Source of the DNA: Sarcophilus harrisii
Lineage: Eukaryota; Chordata; Mammalia; Dasyuromorphia; Dasyuridae
Assembly: GCF_902635505.1 (NCBI RefSeq)
Contig: NC_045431.1
Coordinates: 69,986,501-70,050,500, forward strand
Direction: 5' to 3'
Length of the DNA: 64,000 bases
This document shows positions 1 to 14,445 of the stretch, piece after piece. The notes under the pieces were generated by a model that did not search any database, was not told the origin of the DNA, and was given only the letters and a program-made list of their open reading frames with translations. Both the position numbers and the translations under genes were made by a program. Numbering within the stretch: position 1 is the stretch's first letter; every line of letters starts with the position of its first letter.

Positions 1-1808
<1,808 letters not shown>

Positions 1809-2185
1809 GGGAGAGGGGGTGAAGTCAGGTCAGCTTTTCTCTTTTTCTCGGGTGGCCAGGAGCTGAGTCAGCTAGTTCTAGTGACTGGGTGGTGATTCTG
1901 AACCCTTGTAAAGCCCTTGTTATTTCTCTGGCTGATGGCCAGTGCTATTCCCCAAAACTATAATCTCAAAACACAGATTTGAGCAAAAAGCAGCATCACA
2001 GCCAAGCGAGTAGATGACTAGCGGTTTTTTGTATGGTCCAATTTCTACATCAGGCACAGATGCTTAAAGGAAATTTCCCATCCACCCCCAACTCCTTACC
2101 CCCAGCCCACTTCAATCTTAAAAGGTTTTGAAAACAGCTGCATCCTTCTGGGAGTGGTACAGTTGTTGCAGCCTTTGGTCCTTGT

Positions 2186-2210
2186 GTGGGAGGTGTGTGT
2201 GTGTGTGTGT
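2186..2210 (+). repeat. (GT)n microsatellite
   Basis: A short run of GT dinucleotides within otherwise unique intron sequence. Confidence 0.9.
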
Positions 2211-2749
2211 TTCATGAATGTTTTATACACATTTGCTGTTATGTAAAACAAAACCCCCTTTCATATCATCTCAATCCAGGAAAGATACTCATTTGTGAGT
2301 TCAGTCTTAGGTTACTATTCCACAAAAGAAAGATGTTTCCCTCGAGTTCTTACCACCCTCATTTGATTAAATTTATTTGAATGGTGATGTAATCACAAGA
2401 AACAAATATACTAGGACAATGAAACAATCGCAACAGAGGTCCTGGAAACCATCCACTTGCTTAACATCCTAGAGACAACAGAATTATTATTGCCCTCTTC
2501 CTCTCCTTGAGTCCTGATTAGTGCTTTCAAGTCAAAGGGAAGAATTAAATCCTCACCTTTTGTCCTTCTTAAGTTACAGAGGCGGCTAAGGCAGGGTGGG
2601 GATCAAGGCCCCATGTGGGGCTGGTAGATCCCAAGAAGGCCAACTGAACAAACAGATACACCAAATATACTTGACATCAATAAATATTTTCCTTTGTTGG
2701 AAGGACTATGGGCAAGAATGTATTTTTAGTGCCTGAAAGGGATTCTTTC

Positions 2750-2895
2750 TGTCACTCACTTTCTCTCTTTGTGTCTTTCTCTGAATCTGTCTCTGTTTTC
2801 ATGTGTCTGTCTCTGTCTCTCCCTCTCTCTCCTTTCTCTATTTTTCTTCTCTCTCTCTCCCTCTCCTTTCCTTCTCTCCATTTCTCCCATTCCCC
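2750..2895 (+). repeat. CT-rich low-complexity tract
   Basis: Imperfect (TCTC/TCTG)n pyrimidine-rich sequence. It explains an open plus-strand frame of about 90 codons that looks like no known protein. Confidence 0.85.
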
Positions 2896-3300
2896 TCTTC
2901 ACTTAAAGTCAGCTCCAGTGTTGACTGTGCCTAAAAATACTCCCTTGAGGTTTTTGCCTTTGTCTCAGGCCTGTGTCCTCCCAGATACATGAAGAGGAGG
3001 GAAAGTGAATAACATAATGAACAGTTTAAGGGTCCAGTGCCCAGTGGGGGCAGGGCAAGTTTGCTAAGAAAAAGAGTGGGTAGTGTTGAATAATTGATGT
3101 GCTGGGATCTGAAGAAACTGAATGTGTTTCACTCTCAGGGTGAACCATTGTTACTGGGTACCTGGGATAGGATCATCAGGAAGGGAAAGGAACAGAGATG
3201 AAGTGTTGGATGGGGGCTAGAGAATGTGCTCCTGATCAGAACTTTTTTTTCCCTTGATTTGAATTAAATGTTTGAAAATTAACAAGTTCACCTGCTACTT

Positions 3301-3495
3301 GTTATTATTGCTGTTCAGTATTATCCAACACGTGACCCCATTTGGGGGGTTTTCTTGGGAGAGATATTGGAGTGGTTTGCTGTTTCCTTTTCCAGCTCAT
3401 TTTATAGACAAGGAAACTGAGGCAGACAGGCTTTAGTGACTTACTCAGGGTCACACAGTTCTTAAGTGAGGATGGATTTGAACTCAAGTATTCTA
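3301..3495 (-). repeat. Mar1-type marsupial SINE
   Basis: Reading antisense, this copy has the characteristic block order: 'gaccccatttggggggtttt', then 'ttgggagagatattggagtg', 'ttccttttccagctcatttt', 'gaaactgaggcagacaggc', and 'ggtcacacag'. This is the tail and core of the tRNA-derived core-SINE that dominates marsupial genomes. The tRNA head is truncated near 3495. Confidence 0.85.
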
Positions 3496-3539
3496 TATTA
3501 TGCTATGCTATATACTCCCTCAAAAAATAGAAAACCCCA

Positions 3540-3700
3540 AATTCTTAACAAATATGCATAGGCAAGTAGAAGTAAGTCTTACCTTGATTGACCATGTCCA
3601 AAAATGTATTCTCATTGTTCATATTTAGTTGATCACTGTTCTTTGAGGAGGTAGGTAGCATTCTTCTTCACTGAGAACATTAATTGAGAGTGAGAAAGAA
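3540..3700 (-). repeat. L1-type LINE 3' UTR fragment, variant A
   Basis: The pattern 'aacaaatatgcataggcaag ... gaccatgtccaaaaatgta ... gaggaggtaggtagcattct' recurs, diverged, at about 25,545, 35,880, 47,265 and 61,265, always in this orientation. I read it as an antisense marsupial L1 3' UTR subtype. Confidence 0.6.
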
Positions 3701-3714
3701 CTTCAAAGTTTAAT

Positions 3715-4095
3715 CCAAAAAATGGGCTGATTTTAGAAAAACTTGGAAAATTTACATAAACTGATGTAAGCTGAACCAGAAAAATATTGTACACAACAGC
3801 AAGATTGTGTGATGATTAGACACTAATAGACTTGGTTCCTCTCAGCAATTCAGCGATATAATACATTCCAATAAATTTAAGATGAAAAATGCTGTCCACA
3901 TCCAGAGAAAGAACTATGGAGACTGAATGTCACTATTTTCACCGTTTTTTTTTTTCTGTTTTTTTTTTTCCTCTCATGGTTTTCCCCTTTTGTTCTGATT
4001 TTTCTCTTCTAACATGACTCATGGAAATAAGTAAAAAAAAAAAAAATGAATGTACATGCAGAACCTAAAATAAATAAATAAAAAATTTTAAAAAT
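3715..4095 (+). repeat. L1 3' end with poly(A)
   Basis: This sense marsupial L1 3' end shows 'cataaactgatgtaagctga' (the diverged 'catgaactgatgctaagtga'), then 'tgtccacatccagagaaaga', a T-rich block, and an A-rich tail near 4034-4090. It is strongly 5' truncated. Confidence 0.75.
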
Positions 4096-4099
4096 CTAA

Positions 4100-4255
4100 T
4101 CTAAACCTCCCATTTTATAGATGAAGGAGGTAAGGAGTAAAGAGATTGGGTGGTCAATACAATATCTTCTTATATCCCAGGAGAGCTGTGATTTGAATCA
4201 GGTCTTCTGCATCCAAATCCAATGCCTTTTCCAGTCTACCACCCTGATCGACACA
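4100..4255 (-). repeat. MIR-type SINE, antisense
   Basis: 'cccattttatagatgaagga' followed by a degraded core and 'gatttgaatcaggtcttct', the pattern of an antisense MIR. Confidence 0.6.
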
Positions 4256-4734
4256 AACCATTAACGTGGTACTAGGCTCATAAGCTTCTTAGCTTTGGCC
4301 TGGCTCTCGAAACCATTCCCCATATGAATCACCACAAATCATAGCACCTCTGTTCTATGTATGCTCTTCTGTCCCTTGTGAGAGAATTCTCTCGATTCAT
4401 TCCCACCAGCTGGTTTGTAGAAGTTCACTGAATTTGGTCTCTGAGGAGGTTGTTTGTCTGCATTCCTGGCCAGAGGTGAAGCAGTCAGCGATGCAGCTGT
4501 GGTGGAGAAATTGAATTAAAAGGAATTGGAGAGGGGGTGAAAAAGGCATCCAGAGGCGGCCCTGGAGCCCTGACTCAGGCCTTTGAGTCATTGCCTTGAA
4601 AGCTCTCGAGGCAGGCACCCCCTTTAGCCACTGTGGACTGGGAGGCCAGAGCCAGGATATATTTGGAATATAATGAGTTTTTGTATTTGTGATGGGCTTA
4701 CACCTTTCTTGTTTTCCTGTTCATTCATTCAGTA

Positions 4735-4812
4735 ACTATTAAGCGTTATATGCTAGACATTGGATACAAGGGCAAAAGAGAAAATTGTCTGCCCTGGAGA
4801 AGTTAAATTATT
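4735..4812 (+). repeat. LINE 3' fragment (L2/L3 type)
   Basis: 'attaagcgttatatgctaga ... ggatacaagggcaaaag ... tctgccctgga' matches the common old mammalian LINE end whose consensus runs 'attaagcgcctactatgtgc ... ggggatacaaa'. The same block appears at 20,630 and 41,705. Confidence 0.55.
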
Positions 4813-5103
4813 TGGGAAAGTGAGTTGGGAAGTGCATTATTTCAGTAAAACAAAGTAGACCAGGCAAATGTTAGTCTCTCTCTGAAGAAACCATTCTCTC
4901 AGATATGTAGGTGGACTTGTAAAATCTCACCCGTTTACTTCATTGAAGAAAAAGTAGGATTAGAATCCATGTTTTTCTGACTCCCAGGCCATTGATTTGC
5001 TATTTTATGGATCTATCTCCTCAGGCATGGGAATCCCTAGAAATAAGAGAAGAAAATAGCTTGAAGCTCGTTGATGCCTTAAGTCATCAAGGGCAACACC
5101 TCG

Positions 5104-5339
5104 TTAGTTAGTTCAGTCATTCTAGCTGTGACTGATTCTGCATTGGCCCCCCTTTGGGGTTTTCTTGGTAGAGATGCAGAAATGGTTTGCCATTTCCTTT
5201 TCCGACTTATTCTTCAGATGAGAACACTGAGGCAAATAGGGTGATATAGATGTAAGTGTCTGAAGCCAGATTTGAACTTGGAAAGATGAGCCTTCCACTT
5301 CCAGAGTCCAGTCCCAGCACTCTTGCATCATTGTGGCGC

Positions 5340-5340
<1 letters not shown>
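5104..5340 (-). repeat. Mar1-type marsupial SINE
   Basis: This full-length-looking antisense copy runs from the 3' tail (5104) through 'ggggttttcttggtagagat', 'gccatttccttttccgactt' and 'gaggcaaatagggtg' to the tRNA-head end 'cattgtggcgct' at 5340. In the family, the next bases are a short C run, the complement of the 5' G leader. Here that position is occupied by the 39-base C run. Confidence 0.85.

Positions 5341-5379
<39 letters not shown>
5341..5379 (+). repeat. Homopolymer C39
   Basis: Thirty-nine uninterrupted C. It abuts the 5' head of an antisense Mar1 SINE, whose own G-leader would supply the seed. The minus strand is G39 and can in principle form G-quadruplexes; the plus strand can form i-motifs. 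Confidence 0.98.
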
Positions 5380-5424
5380 ACCTCCCTAGTTTTCCTTTCT
5401 AATACTTGATCCCTGAAGACACTA

Positions 5425-5570
5425 AACCTGAGTGACTGGATAAAGATGGTGCAATGGATAGAACATCAGATTGGAAGTTGAGCACCTGGGCTCCAGTCCT
5501 GGCATTTCCCTGGACTTTGAATAAATTTCCTTAACTGTAAAATGAAGGTGTTAGTCTGATTTACCTTATA
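5425..5570 (+). repeat. MIR-type SINE, sense
   Basis: 'gtgcaatggatagaacatca ... cctgggctccagtcctggca ... ttaactgtaaaatgaag' follows the sense order of tRNA head, core and 3' half. Confidence 0.6.
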
Positions 5571-5584
5571 AAATCTACAGTAGT

Positions 5585-5850
5585 GTAGAATATCCTGTGA
5601 GAGTTGTTTAGAGGTAATGGCACTATCAGCAGAGCAATAGAGTCAAATTCAAATTCAGCCTCAGACACTTAGCCAACCCTAGCCCAATCAACTCAACTTC
5701 TGCCTCAGTTTCCTCATCTGTAAAATAGAGATCACAATGTCCCCTACCTCTTGGGATTGTTATATGGGTCAAACGAGATAATATTTATATGGCCTTTTGC
5801 AGATGTTAAGCACTTTAACAAATATTTATTTCTTTCCCTCCTTCCATACT
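5585..5850 (+). repeat. MIR/core-SINE with MIR tail, sense
   Basis: 'gcctcagacacttagccaa ... tctgcctcagtttcctcatc ... taaaatagagatcacaatg ... aacgagataatatttatat ... gcacttt' is the sense core plus the long MIR-like 3' tail. Confidence 0.7.
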
Positions 5851-6822
5851 ATTCAGGATAGGATAAGATTTATATGGAAAGAAGCTCCTCTTTCATTTTA
5901 TGTCAGGCAAACAAAAATTAATAGTTCTCATTGCTAAAAGCATATCATCATGCTTTTTGATCTGCAAATTGGCTAGTTGCTTTTTTGAGAAGATCTTTTA
6001 AGGATCCAAGCTAGTATTATTGGGGCTAATGAATTCCTCCACTATTAATCTGTGCTGATAGTTTGAAATCTCCCAGAATGGTTGAGGGGCAGAAATACTG
6101 ATAACCCAACCATTGCTTTGCAACAAACCACTCAGTTGGTAGATAGTAATGGAGATGTAAATAGCATCTCTTTGAGCTTGGGCGTGTTGAATAAAACAAA
6201 TTTTCTGAAGTGAAAAGTTAAGAAAAACGGTTAAAAAGTTAAGAAAAGCTAAGTTCCCAGTGGGCATCATCCAAGCCTTTTTTTTCCTTTTGGAGACAAT
6301 TGGGGTTGACTTGGTTAGATCACACAACTCAGGTCCTTCTGACTGGCTGGCATTTTATCCACTGCACATCCAGCAAATGCTTTTAAAATGGGAAATGCCG
6401 CCAGTTTTGAAGTTGGCGTGCACTGACATGTGCAGTTCTGCTTTGAAACAGATGGATTTGGCACAAAGCAGCCCTTCCCTGTTCTCCCTCACTTAGTATA
6501 GGGAAGGCAGTATGGTAGTTACTTGCAAAAACTGTATCTAACTTACATTCATTTTGCAAAGACCCCCTGAATTCTATGAAGTTCTTGGGGGGAGGAAGTA
6601 TAGAGATAGCTGTAACTAGGAAGTCTTGTGATTCTGGCAAATTTGGGAGATGGAGAATGGGATGAGGGATAGGATGGGATAATCTGACCAGGAATACAAT
6701 TACACTAGAGACGAGCTCTCCTATGTCCCAGAATGCCAAGCATTTAGAGGAGAAGGTGAAGGAGGAACTTTGGGGAAAATGATCTCTGGAGAGGAAACAC
6801 ACTTGTCCCCCAAAATGCCTGA

Positions 6823-7125
<303 letters not shown>

Positions 7126-7744
7126 TAATTAGTTTCTTTGTACCCAAGTGTATCAAAGTATAAATGTTAATGTTTCCATTTATATTCTTTGTTTGTTTTT
7201 TAATGATTTGTTATAAACAGTATTGAACATCAGTAAAAATCAATTTACTTTGTAACTGTGTTTACATTAGACTAATGGAAATCATACAGTTAAGTGTGGA
7301 CTAGTGCTCATATTGTCTGATGTGGACAATGCTTGAGGGTTTTAGTTTTGCTGAATCTTTTTTTTTCCTTTTGTTAATCTTTGTTGGAAGGGAAGGCTCT
7401 CTATAGAGAAAACGAGAGAGTGCTACAGAAATGATAAGAATAGAAGAATGGAAGCAAATAAACATTTTTTTTAAGAGTATATTATGTGCCAGGCACTATG
7501 CTGATCCTTTTACAAATACAAGATCCTGGACTGTAAATTCATCTATAGAGGAAACTCCCCAATGAGGAAATTCCTACCAGTCCAAACCAACACCTTCTCT
7601 GATGTGAGATGGTTGCTGGTATAAAGGTGTTAGACTCCACAGATCAAAATGTAATTGAAAATTTTGAATTAAATGAATAAAAATAGGATACATCCTACTT
7701 AATATTAATTTGTGGTTTTCTAAGTCAATCCAGCCCAGTTTGAT

Positions 7745-7855
7745 ACCATTGGCCAGGAGCACTGAGAGACAAAGTGATTTGCTCTGGATCACTCAATCAG
7801 TATTTGTAAGAGATGGTCTTCCAGCCTTCAGAATCAGGTCTTTAAGCCACAATGG
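7745..7855 (-). repeat. MIR-type SINE, antisense (partial)
   Basis: 'gagagacaaagtgatttgct ... ggatcactcaatcag ... agaatcaggtctttaagcc' matches the antisense MIR core and head, with the AT-rich outer part lost. Confidence 0.5.
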
Positions 7856-8140
7856 TCCCTCTGCTTCTCAAAAATGAACATAAAAGAAAAACAAAAATAT
7901 CATTTTTAAAAGAAAATTTAAAAAGAAGAATTCATCCCTTAAAATATGACTAGTTTTGCAGTCTTGGTTCATTTGTTTGCCTTCTTAAAGGTGTATTCTG
8001 CTCTTCCCACATTCACTCTTGTTAACATATGGCACAATATGTTACTGGGAGTGGCTGCATTCTGTGATTAGCCAGGTAGGACTAGCCAGATGCTCAGAAT
8101 CTGTTGGGGATAACAAACAGAAACAAAAAGCTTTTTTTAA

Positions 8141-8396
8141 AAAATAAATTTGAAGGTGCAGTTGAATGGTGCAATGGATAGAATGCCATGGAGTCAGAAG
8201 AGTTTAAATCTGGCTGAGACACTTACTAGTTGTGTGACCCTGAGCAAGTCACTTAATCCTGCTTACTTCAGCTTGCTCAGCTAAAAATGACTGGAGAAAA
8301 GAAATGGACTAGAGAAAGAAATGTCCAACCACTCCAGTATCTTTGTCAAGAACATAAAGAGTGAAATGACTGAACGACAACAAAAATAAATTTGAA
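8141..8396 (+). repeat. Mar1-type SINE with 14-bp target duplications
   Basis: The body is 8155-8382: head 'atggtgcaatggatagaatg', core 'tgtgtgaccctgagcaagtc', tail 'ccactccagtatctttgtca' and terminal (ACAACA). The identical 14-mer aaaataaatttgaa flanks it at 8141-8154 and 8383-8396. The intact duplication shows insertion by LINE machinery and marks both ends exactly. Confidence 0.92.
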
Positions 8397-8664
8397 TTTT
8401 AACTATCACCAAGTTTATTTTAATTCGGACCCACTATTAAATACCTATTTGGCTATAATTAGAAAGTAAGGTCTGCTTTGCCTGAATTGAAAGCAAAGGA
8501 ATGCTGAGTAAAGGACAGAGATAGTAACATGGACCCAGGAGCTTGGCCGGGAGTTCCAGAATTGTAACTGGATGAAGCTGAGCCTTTTGAAGAGTTCCTT
8601 TGCCTTTCTCTTATGGCCCATTCAAGCTCTTCCTGCGAGCAGCAGTGTAACACAGTCAAGAAAA

Positions 8665-8820
8665 TGCTAGTTACTCACACTTGACTGTGAATCCAGCCTT
8701 GGCCAGTTCCTTTTTCTGTTTGGGTCTTAATTTTTTCCACATCCATAAAATGAGGAGGCTGACCAGATGACCTAGAAGACCCTTGCTAGTCTTAATCTGA
8801 GATGCTCCGATTTGTACAAT
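8665..8820 (+). repeat. MIR-type SINE, sense
   Basis: 'gactgtgaatccagccttgg ... ttccacatccataaaatgag ... gaccagatgacctagaagac' matches the sense 3' half and tail of a MIR-like SINE. Confidence 0.55.
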
Positions 8821-9299
8821 ATCTCTGGCAGCAGACAGTAGCTGCTGGTGACTAATTAAAGTTACTGCCAGTACATCTCTGCATTGCCACCACCCTATGG
8901 CCTTAGGACTGGCATTGCTTCTGGGAAGTTCTTGGGGGTAGGAGAGTGGGAGTGCTTGGAGCCATCTGATGCAAGGACTGTGTTCTTGCCAGTTCCAGGT
9001 GCCAAGCTGCAAAGGCCTAAGAAAGTGCAAGATTAGGACAAATAACCTTGGAAGATTCCAAGGGTATCTGATTGGCAGGTGATTATCAGTATCCATGGTA
9101 GCCATGTTGGATAAGCTTCTGTCCCAAAATAGCATCTCATTGAAGAGGTTTTTCTGGTGCACTTGGCACAAGGCACAGCTAATTCAATTTGGATGTAGTT
9201 GTTGAAGATTGAACTAAAATGCCATTTGATTACTAAGCATGCATTGTACATCTTTTATATTGCTAGCTTTTTTTTTTTTTTTTAATTAAAATTAAGAGA

Positions 9300-9478
9300 C
9301 TTTTACTAGCTCTGAAATCTTGGGCAAATCATTTAGCTTTGGTATGTCTCATTTTCTTCATCATGAAAATGGGATAACAACATCACCTAACTCCCAGGGT
9401 TGTTGTAAGGATCAAATGAGACAATATTTGTAAAGCTTTTATACTATGGTACCTGGCACATTGTGTAGTGTTATGTTA
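9300..9478 (+). repeat. MIR-type SINE, sense
   Basis: 'tctgaaatcttgggcaaatc ... tcattttcttcatcatgaaa ... cccagggttgttgtaaggat ... acaatatttgtaaagctttt ... cctggcacat' is the classic sense MIR with its long 3' end. Confidence 0.75.
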
Positions 9479-9797
9479 AATGTTAATTATTGTCATTAAA
9501 AAAGTGTAGACCTTTTAGACTTGAACAGAATTCACTAAGTTACTTTTGTGTTGAGATAAAGGTTGGTTATCACACAGTTGTTGTTATCTTTAAACCTGTA
9601 AAATTGTTCATAGACTCAAAGAGCTTATGGTACTTTGGCCCTCTTTTAGAAATGCAAAAATTAATAAGTTGGGCTTTGCACCTCTGTTCTTATGGGAATT
9701 GTTTCCAGGCCTCTGCTGATGTTGCTGTGGAATCTGGAGGTTGTACTTTCCAGATGCTTCTCCAGCTCTCGAAGGACTGACTCAGCCTCCTCCTTTG

Positions 9798-9850
9798 TGT
9801 GTGTGTGTGTGTGTGTTTATATGTATATGTGTGGGTGTATGTATGTGTGT
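9798..9850 (+). repeat. (GT)n / (TATG)n microsatellite
   Basis: A GT run followed by TATGTG variants. It adjoins the poly(A) end of the antisense L1 fragment that follows. Confidence 0.9.
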
Positions 9851-10030
9851 ATATATCTTTTTATTTTCAAAACCTATGCATAGATAGTTTTCAGTATTCA
9901 CCCTTGAAAACCCTTTTGTTCCAAAATTTATTCTCCCTCCCTTCCCCCCAGTCTCTTCCCCTAAATGGCAAGCAATCCAATATATACTAAATATGTGCAA
10001 TTCTTTTGTATATATTTCCACAATTATCAT
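9851..10030 (-). repeat. L1 3' end, antisense
   Basis: The start 'tctttttattttcaaaacct' then 'tgcatagatagttttcagta', 'ctccctcccttcccccca', 'atggcaagcaatccaatat' and 'tatatttccacaattatcat' is the antisense terminal 180 bp of the marsupial L1. Confidence 0.8.
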
Positions 10031-10659
10031 TCAGCCTCCTTTCTGACACAGGCATTCACCACTTAGGGCTTTGCAGTCAAAGAGATTTTGTGCATCTTCC
10101 TCTGGGCACTCATCCCATGGGCTTGGGGATTGTCTCCAACAGACTTCTCAAGCATGAAAGGACCTCAAACCACGGAATAAAGAAATTAAAAAATTAACTT
10201 CTTCCTAATATACAGCCTCGGGGAGGGGTGCGGGGTGCATTGAAACATAGTTGAATTGCAGCAAATAGAGAAGAGACCCATAGTTTGGGAGTAAAATAAG
10301 CAGAATAGCCAAAGATCTTGTGGGATTTACAAGCCATAACAGCTCTTTAACTCTTGTTTAATGTCTTGTTTGTGTCCTGGATGAGCCTAAGAAGCCTAAA
10401 TTCAGGAAATGAATTTGTCCTTTAAATAGCATTCTCAGTTTGGGGTTGATTCTTGTAGGTCAGGAAGTTTTCCTTCCCACATTTGTCAGTGTTTGTATCT
10501 TATTGCAGCGCTCAGTTTTTAAACTTGCCAATATCTCTAAGATGGGAATACTAACTTTAAAGGGTTGTGAGAACCAAATAAGATAAATGTATTTGAAATG
10601 CTTGACATGCTGCTATTATTGAATATAGGAAAGTAGCATTTTTTTCAAAATCAATATAT

Positions 10660-10945
10660 TTTTTATTTTGTTAGCTTTATTTCTAAAACTATATATGTAA
10701 ATATATTTATTTGTATGTAAATTCTAATATATTTATGTAATATATTTTATATATGTAATATTCATTTAGATTATATATTTGTAATATATAGTTGATATAT
10801 AGAATATCAATTACATATAATAGATTTTAAAGGCTATCAATAGACATGCATATATCTTTATATGGAGAAAATACATGTATTCTTATATATGTATATTTTA
10901 AAATGATTATGTATATGTATATATTATACATATACATGTATGTGT
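10660..10945 (+). repeat. AT-rich TATA/TGTA low-complexity block
   Basis: Irregular TATAT, TGTATA and TTATAT words with almost no G or C. Confidence 0.8.
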
Positions 10946-11189
10946 GTTCTATTGAAAGCCTTAAAAATCCATTATTTCTGGAAATTGTCACTTTTTCTAA
11001 TAGCTCCAGCTTATATTGATGCTTCCACTAATAATATATATGATATAAGATAATTTCTATAACAGTCTGGCCCTATAGTTTTGTATGTCTTTGTTGCAAG
11101 CAGGGACATATGTTTCTGTTCTCTGGAGCAATTATTGCTTTTTTAGTTACTTGACGTTCACCTTCCTTTTAATAATTGTTCCATTTACA

Positions 11190-11348
11190 TTATGGATTTA
11201 AAGCTAGAAAGAACCTTAGTGTTCATTTTGTCACCCTTGTTCATTTTACAGATGAGAAGACAGACCAAGAGAAGTGGTGAACCTTGCCTAAGGTCACATG
11301 GGTGGGTAGGGTGTAAGAGAGCCAAGATTTGAATTAAAGTTTACTAAC
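11190..11348 (-). repeat. MIR-type SINE, antisense
   Basis: 'tcattttacagatgagaaga ... gaaccttgcctaaggtcaca ... aagatttgaattaaagttt' is the antisense MIR order. Confidence 0.7.
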
Positions 11349-12459
11349 TCTAAATTTATTTCTCTTTTCACTTGTTCTCTTAGTTATTTTTTTTATCTTC
11401 CATATATTTTCATTTTTGTTTGCACATATCATTGTGCGCTACGAAGTATTCTTTGTTCTTTTTTATATTTCCATTTTCAATATCATTGAAAGCATTTTTT
11501 GATTTGTGATTTGTCTGTTCATATGAAGGCAATAAACTTACAAGCTTACTACCCCACCCCTTCAACTCCTTCCTTAGGTATTTTTCTTTCTTTTTAACAG
11601 TTATGTAGATAAATCTTTATAAAAGTGTCATCGTGTATTGGCATATTGGATGGAGGATTTTGTATTCCTGGAATCTCTGTAGTTGGTGGTAAAAGCAATC
11701 TTACTACATAGAGACTTTTCTTTAAAAGAAAAAAAAAGCCTTTTAGTTGCAAATATTCAGGAGCCTGTTCAGTACAGAGATTTGTTGGTCTTAAGAGACT
11801 TGATTTAACAAGCTGCATCCTGTCAGTGAAGTTGGGTAATTTCCATTGTTGGCCCATTCTGGGAATGGAGAGACAAAACGCACCTGCTCTGCATGACTTA
11901 AAGCAAATGTAAGGAAGTCCGCGTGACATCTGTGGGAGACAGATATGATTCATTCTGGAAGAATGGCCAGCTGGCAAGATTTCTTCCTGAGTTTGAGAAT
12001 TGGGGCAAAGCCGTGGCCTTGAGAGTTCATTGGCAACTTTAGAAGGAGAGTAACTTCTTACCAATAATTAAAAAGTTGTTTTAAATGGCTTTGTGGAAGC
12101 ATAGAAATACTAAGGCTCTGTGGAACTTAATCCTTTTTACACTGGCATTTCCTGGCGTGTTTCCTGGCTTGAGTGTCCATCAAAGTTCTTTTCCTGCTTA
12201 CTTGGATTTTTGTTTTGTTTTGATTTGTTTCTTCTTTTGCCACTTGTTGAATCCACGTAGATAGTAAAGCAAGTTCTAAATGGGGGCCATCTTGGAGTCT
12301 ATATATTATATAGCATCTAACTGGTGTGGTATGAATATGGTAGACTTGGATACCTGGCCACCATTTTGGTTTGCCAAATTTTTTCCCCCATAAATTGTAT
12401 TAGAATAGTTTAATTTGCAATTATTAGTGAGCGGAAATTATTGGGAAGAAGGAACCTCT

Positions 12460-12612
12460 AGAGTTAGATCTAGGACTTGGGTTTGCATCCCTGCTCAACT
12501 GCTTAACTACCTATGTGACCTTGAGTGAGTAACTTTATTCTTTCACTATTTCCTTATCTGTAAAAAGAAAGGTTTAGACTAGATACACCCTTGTAGCTGT
12601 ACTGTAGGCTCC
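12460..12612 (+). repeat. MIR-type SINE, sense
   Basis: 'gggtttgcatccctgctcaa ... tgtgaccttgagtgagtaac ... tatttccttatctgtaaaaa' is a diverged sense MIR about 150 bases before exon 5. Confidence 0.65.
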
Positions 12613-12615
12613 TGA

Positions 12616-13134
<519 letters not shown>

Positions 13135-13499
13135 TAGGAATGTGTGTGTTACCAGGAAGTCCTTCACTTTCTAAATCATTTATTTTTATGGTCTGCTAAC
13201 TCTCATAACAACATTAATTTTAATTAACTTCAATAATGGCTTTCCTATGCTGGCTGTTTCCAGAAGTTTGGCTCTTTTATAAATTGGAACAAAATAATCC
13301 ATTCTTAAGAAACGTTTTTACATGGCTCTTGCCTTTCATTACCAGCCTCTCACACCCCCCATCTAGGAATATAGCTTCTGTATTGTCTGAGCTTTTCCCT
13401 AATCACAGAGAATAAGTCTGGAGCTCGTTCTAGCTTTTGCCTGTAATTCACATAAGTTTTGCTAGCCAAGCTCCCCTGGATCAATATGTATGACTTGGA

Positions 13500-13645
13500 T
13501 TTAGTGAAAAGTAACTAGTGAAATAGAGAGGTTGCCCAAGGTACCGAGAATTTGTGACTTGTCCATTGTGATACAGCTAGTATGTCTGACGTTCGAACTT
13601 AAGTCTACCTGATTTCAGAATCCCCCTTTTCTCCACTTTCCCCAC
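13500..13645 (-). repeat. MIR-type SINE, antisense (diverged)
   Basis: 'gaatttgtgacttgtccatt ... gatacagctagtatgtctga ... gaacttaagtctacctgatt' fits an antisense MIR with the outer end lost. Confidence 0.55.
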
Positions 13646-13840
13646 ATTACCTTGGGAGTTACAGATGATTTGTTATTCTGTCTCAATGGAGGGATTCTCA
13701 GCTCCAGAAGACATGGGTAAACCATTCCCACACTTAAGAAATCACAGTATGGACCAAATCCCTTGATTCATAGTACTTTTGTTTCATTCACCTTTTAAAG
13801 AATTTTAGATTTTATCACAGGATTTTCTCTTAAACACTCT

Positions 13841-14086
13841 GTTGATGAGTCATTTCAGTCATGTCCAATGTTTTGTGACCTTATTTGCTTTTCTTTTTTT
13901 GGCAAAGATACCGGAGTAGTTTGCCATTTCCTTTTTCAGTTCACTCATTTTACAGACGAGGAAACCGAGGCAGCTAGGGTTAAGTGACTTGTCCAGAGTC
14001 AAAGAACCACTAAGTTTGAACTCGGAGAGATGAGTCTTCCTGCCCCCAGGCCTGGAACTCCATCTACTTTGCCACTGAGCTACCCC
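13841..14086 (-). repeat. Mar1-type marsupial SINE
   Basis: Antisense tail 'gttgatgagtcatttcagtc', 'gataccggagtagtttgcca', 'tttacagacgaggaaaccga', core 'agggttaagtgacttgtcc', and head 'tgccactgagctacccc'. Nearly full length. Confidence 0.88.
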
Positions 14087-14154
14087 ATTGGAACTTGGTT
14101 AAACACAACATTAATAGTGTTAGAAGCCATATAGATGCTACCTCCTCATTTTAT

Positions 14155-14245
14155 GTTTGAGGAAATTGAGACCTTGATTTGCCCCAAACTCAGAAATAAA
14201 ATTAGTGAGATGGATAGGATTCAAACTCAGAAATGGAAATGTCAT
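14155..14245 (-). repeat. MIR-type SINE fragment, antisense
   Basis: 'gaggaaattgagaccttgat ... aggattcaaactcag' resembles part of an antisense MIR core. Confidence 0.45.
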
Positions 14246-14254
14246 ATGGCCTAG

Positions 14255-14445
14255 TGCAGCGCTTCTTAAACTTTTTCCACTCTCAACCCCTTTTTGTCCA
14301 AGAAATTTTTACATGACCTAGGGATATAGGTATAAAAAAATAGGGTTACAAATCAAAATTTACTGATAGTAAATCATAATTTCATGATCCTCACATTCAG
14401 TTATGCAACCCCATATAGAGTCATGACCCACAGTTTAAGAAATTT
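14255..14445 (+). mobile_element. Non-autonomous hAT (MER5/Charlie-like) element
   Basis: Matched ends cttaaact (14265-14272) and agtttaag (14432-14439) sit close to both termini, and the middle has a palindromic core around 'tttactgatagtaaatcat'. Flanking 8-mers tggcctag (14247-14254) and tggcccag (14446-14453) differ at one base, which fits the 8-bp target duplication of hAT elements. Two further copies lie at 22,173 and 37,613 in the same orientation. It has no coding capacity. Confidence 0.7.
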
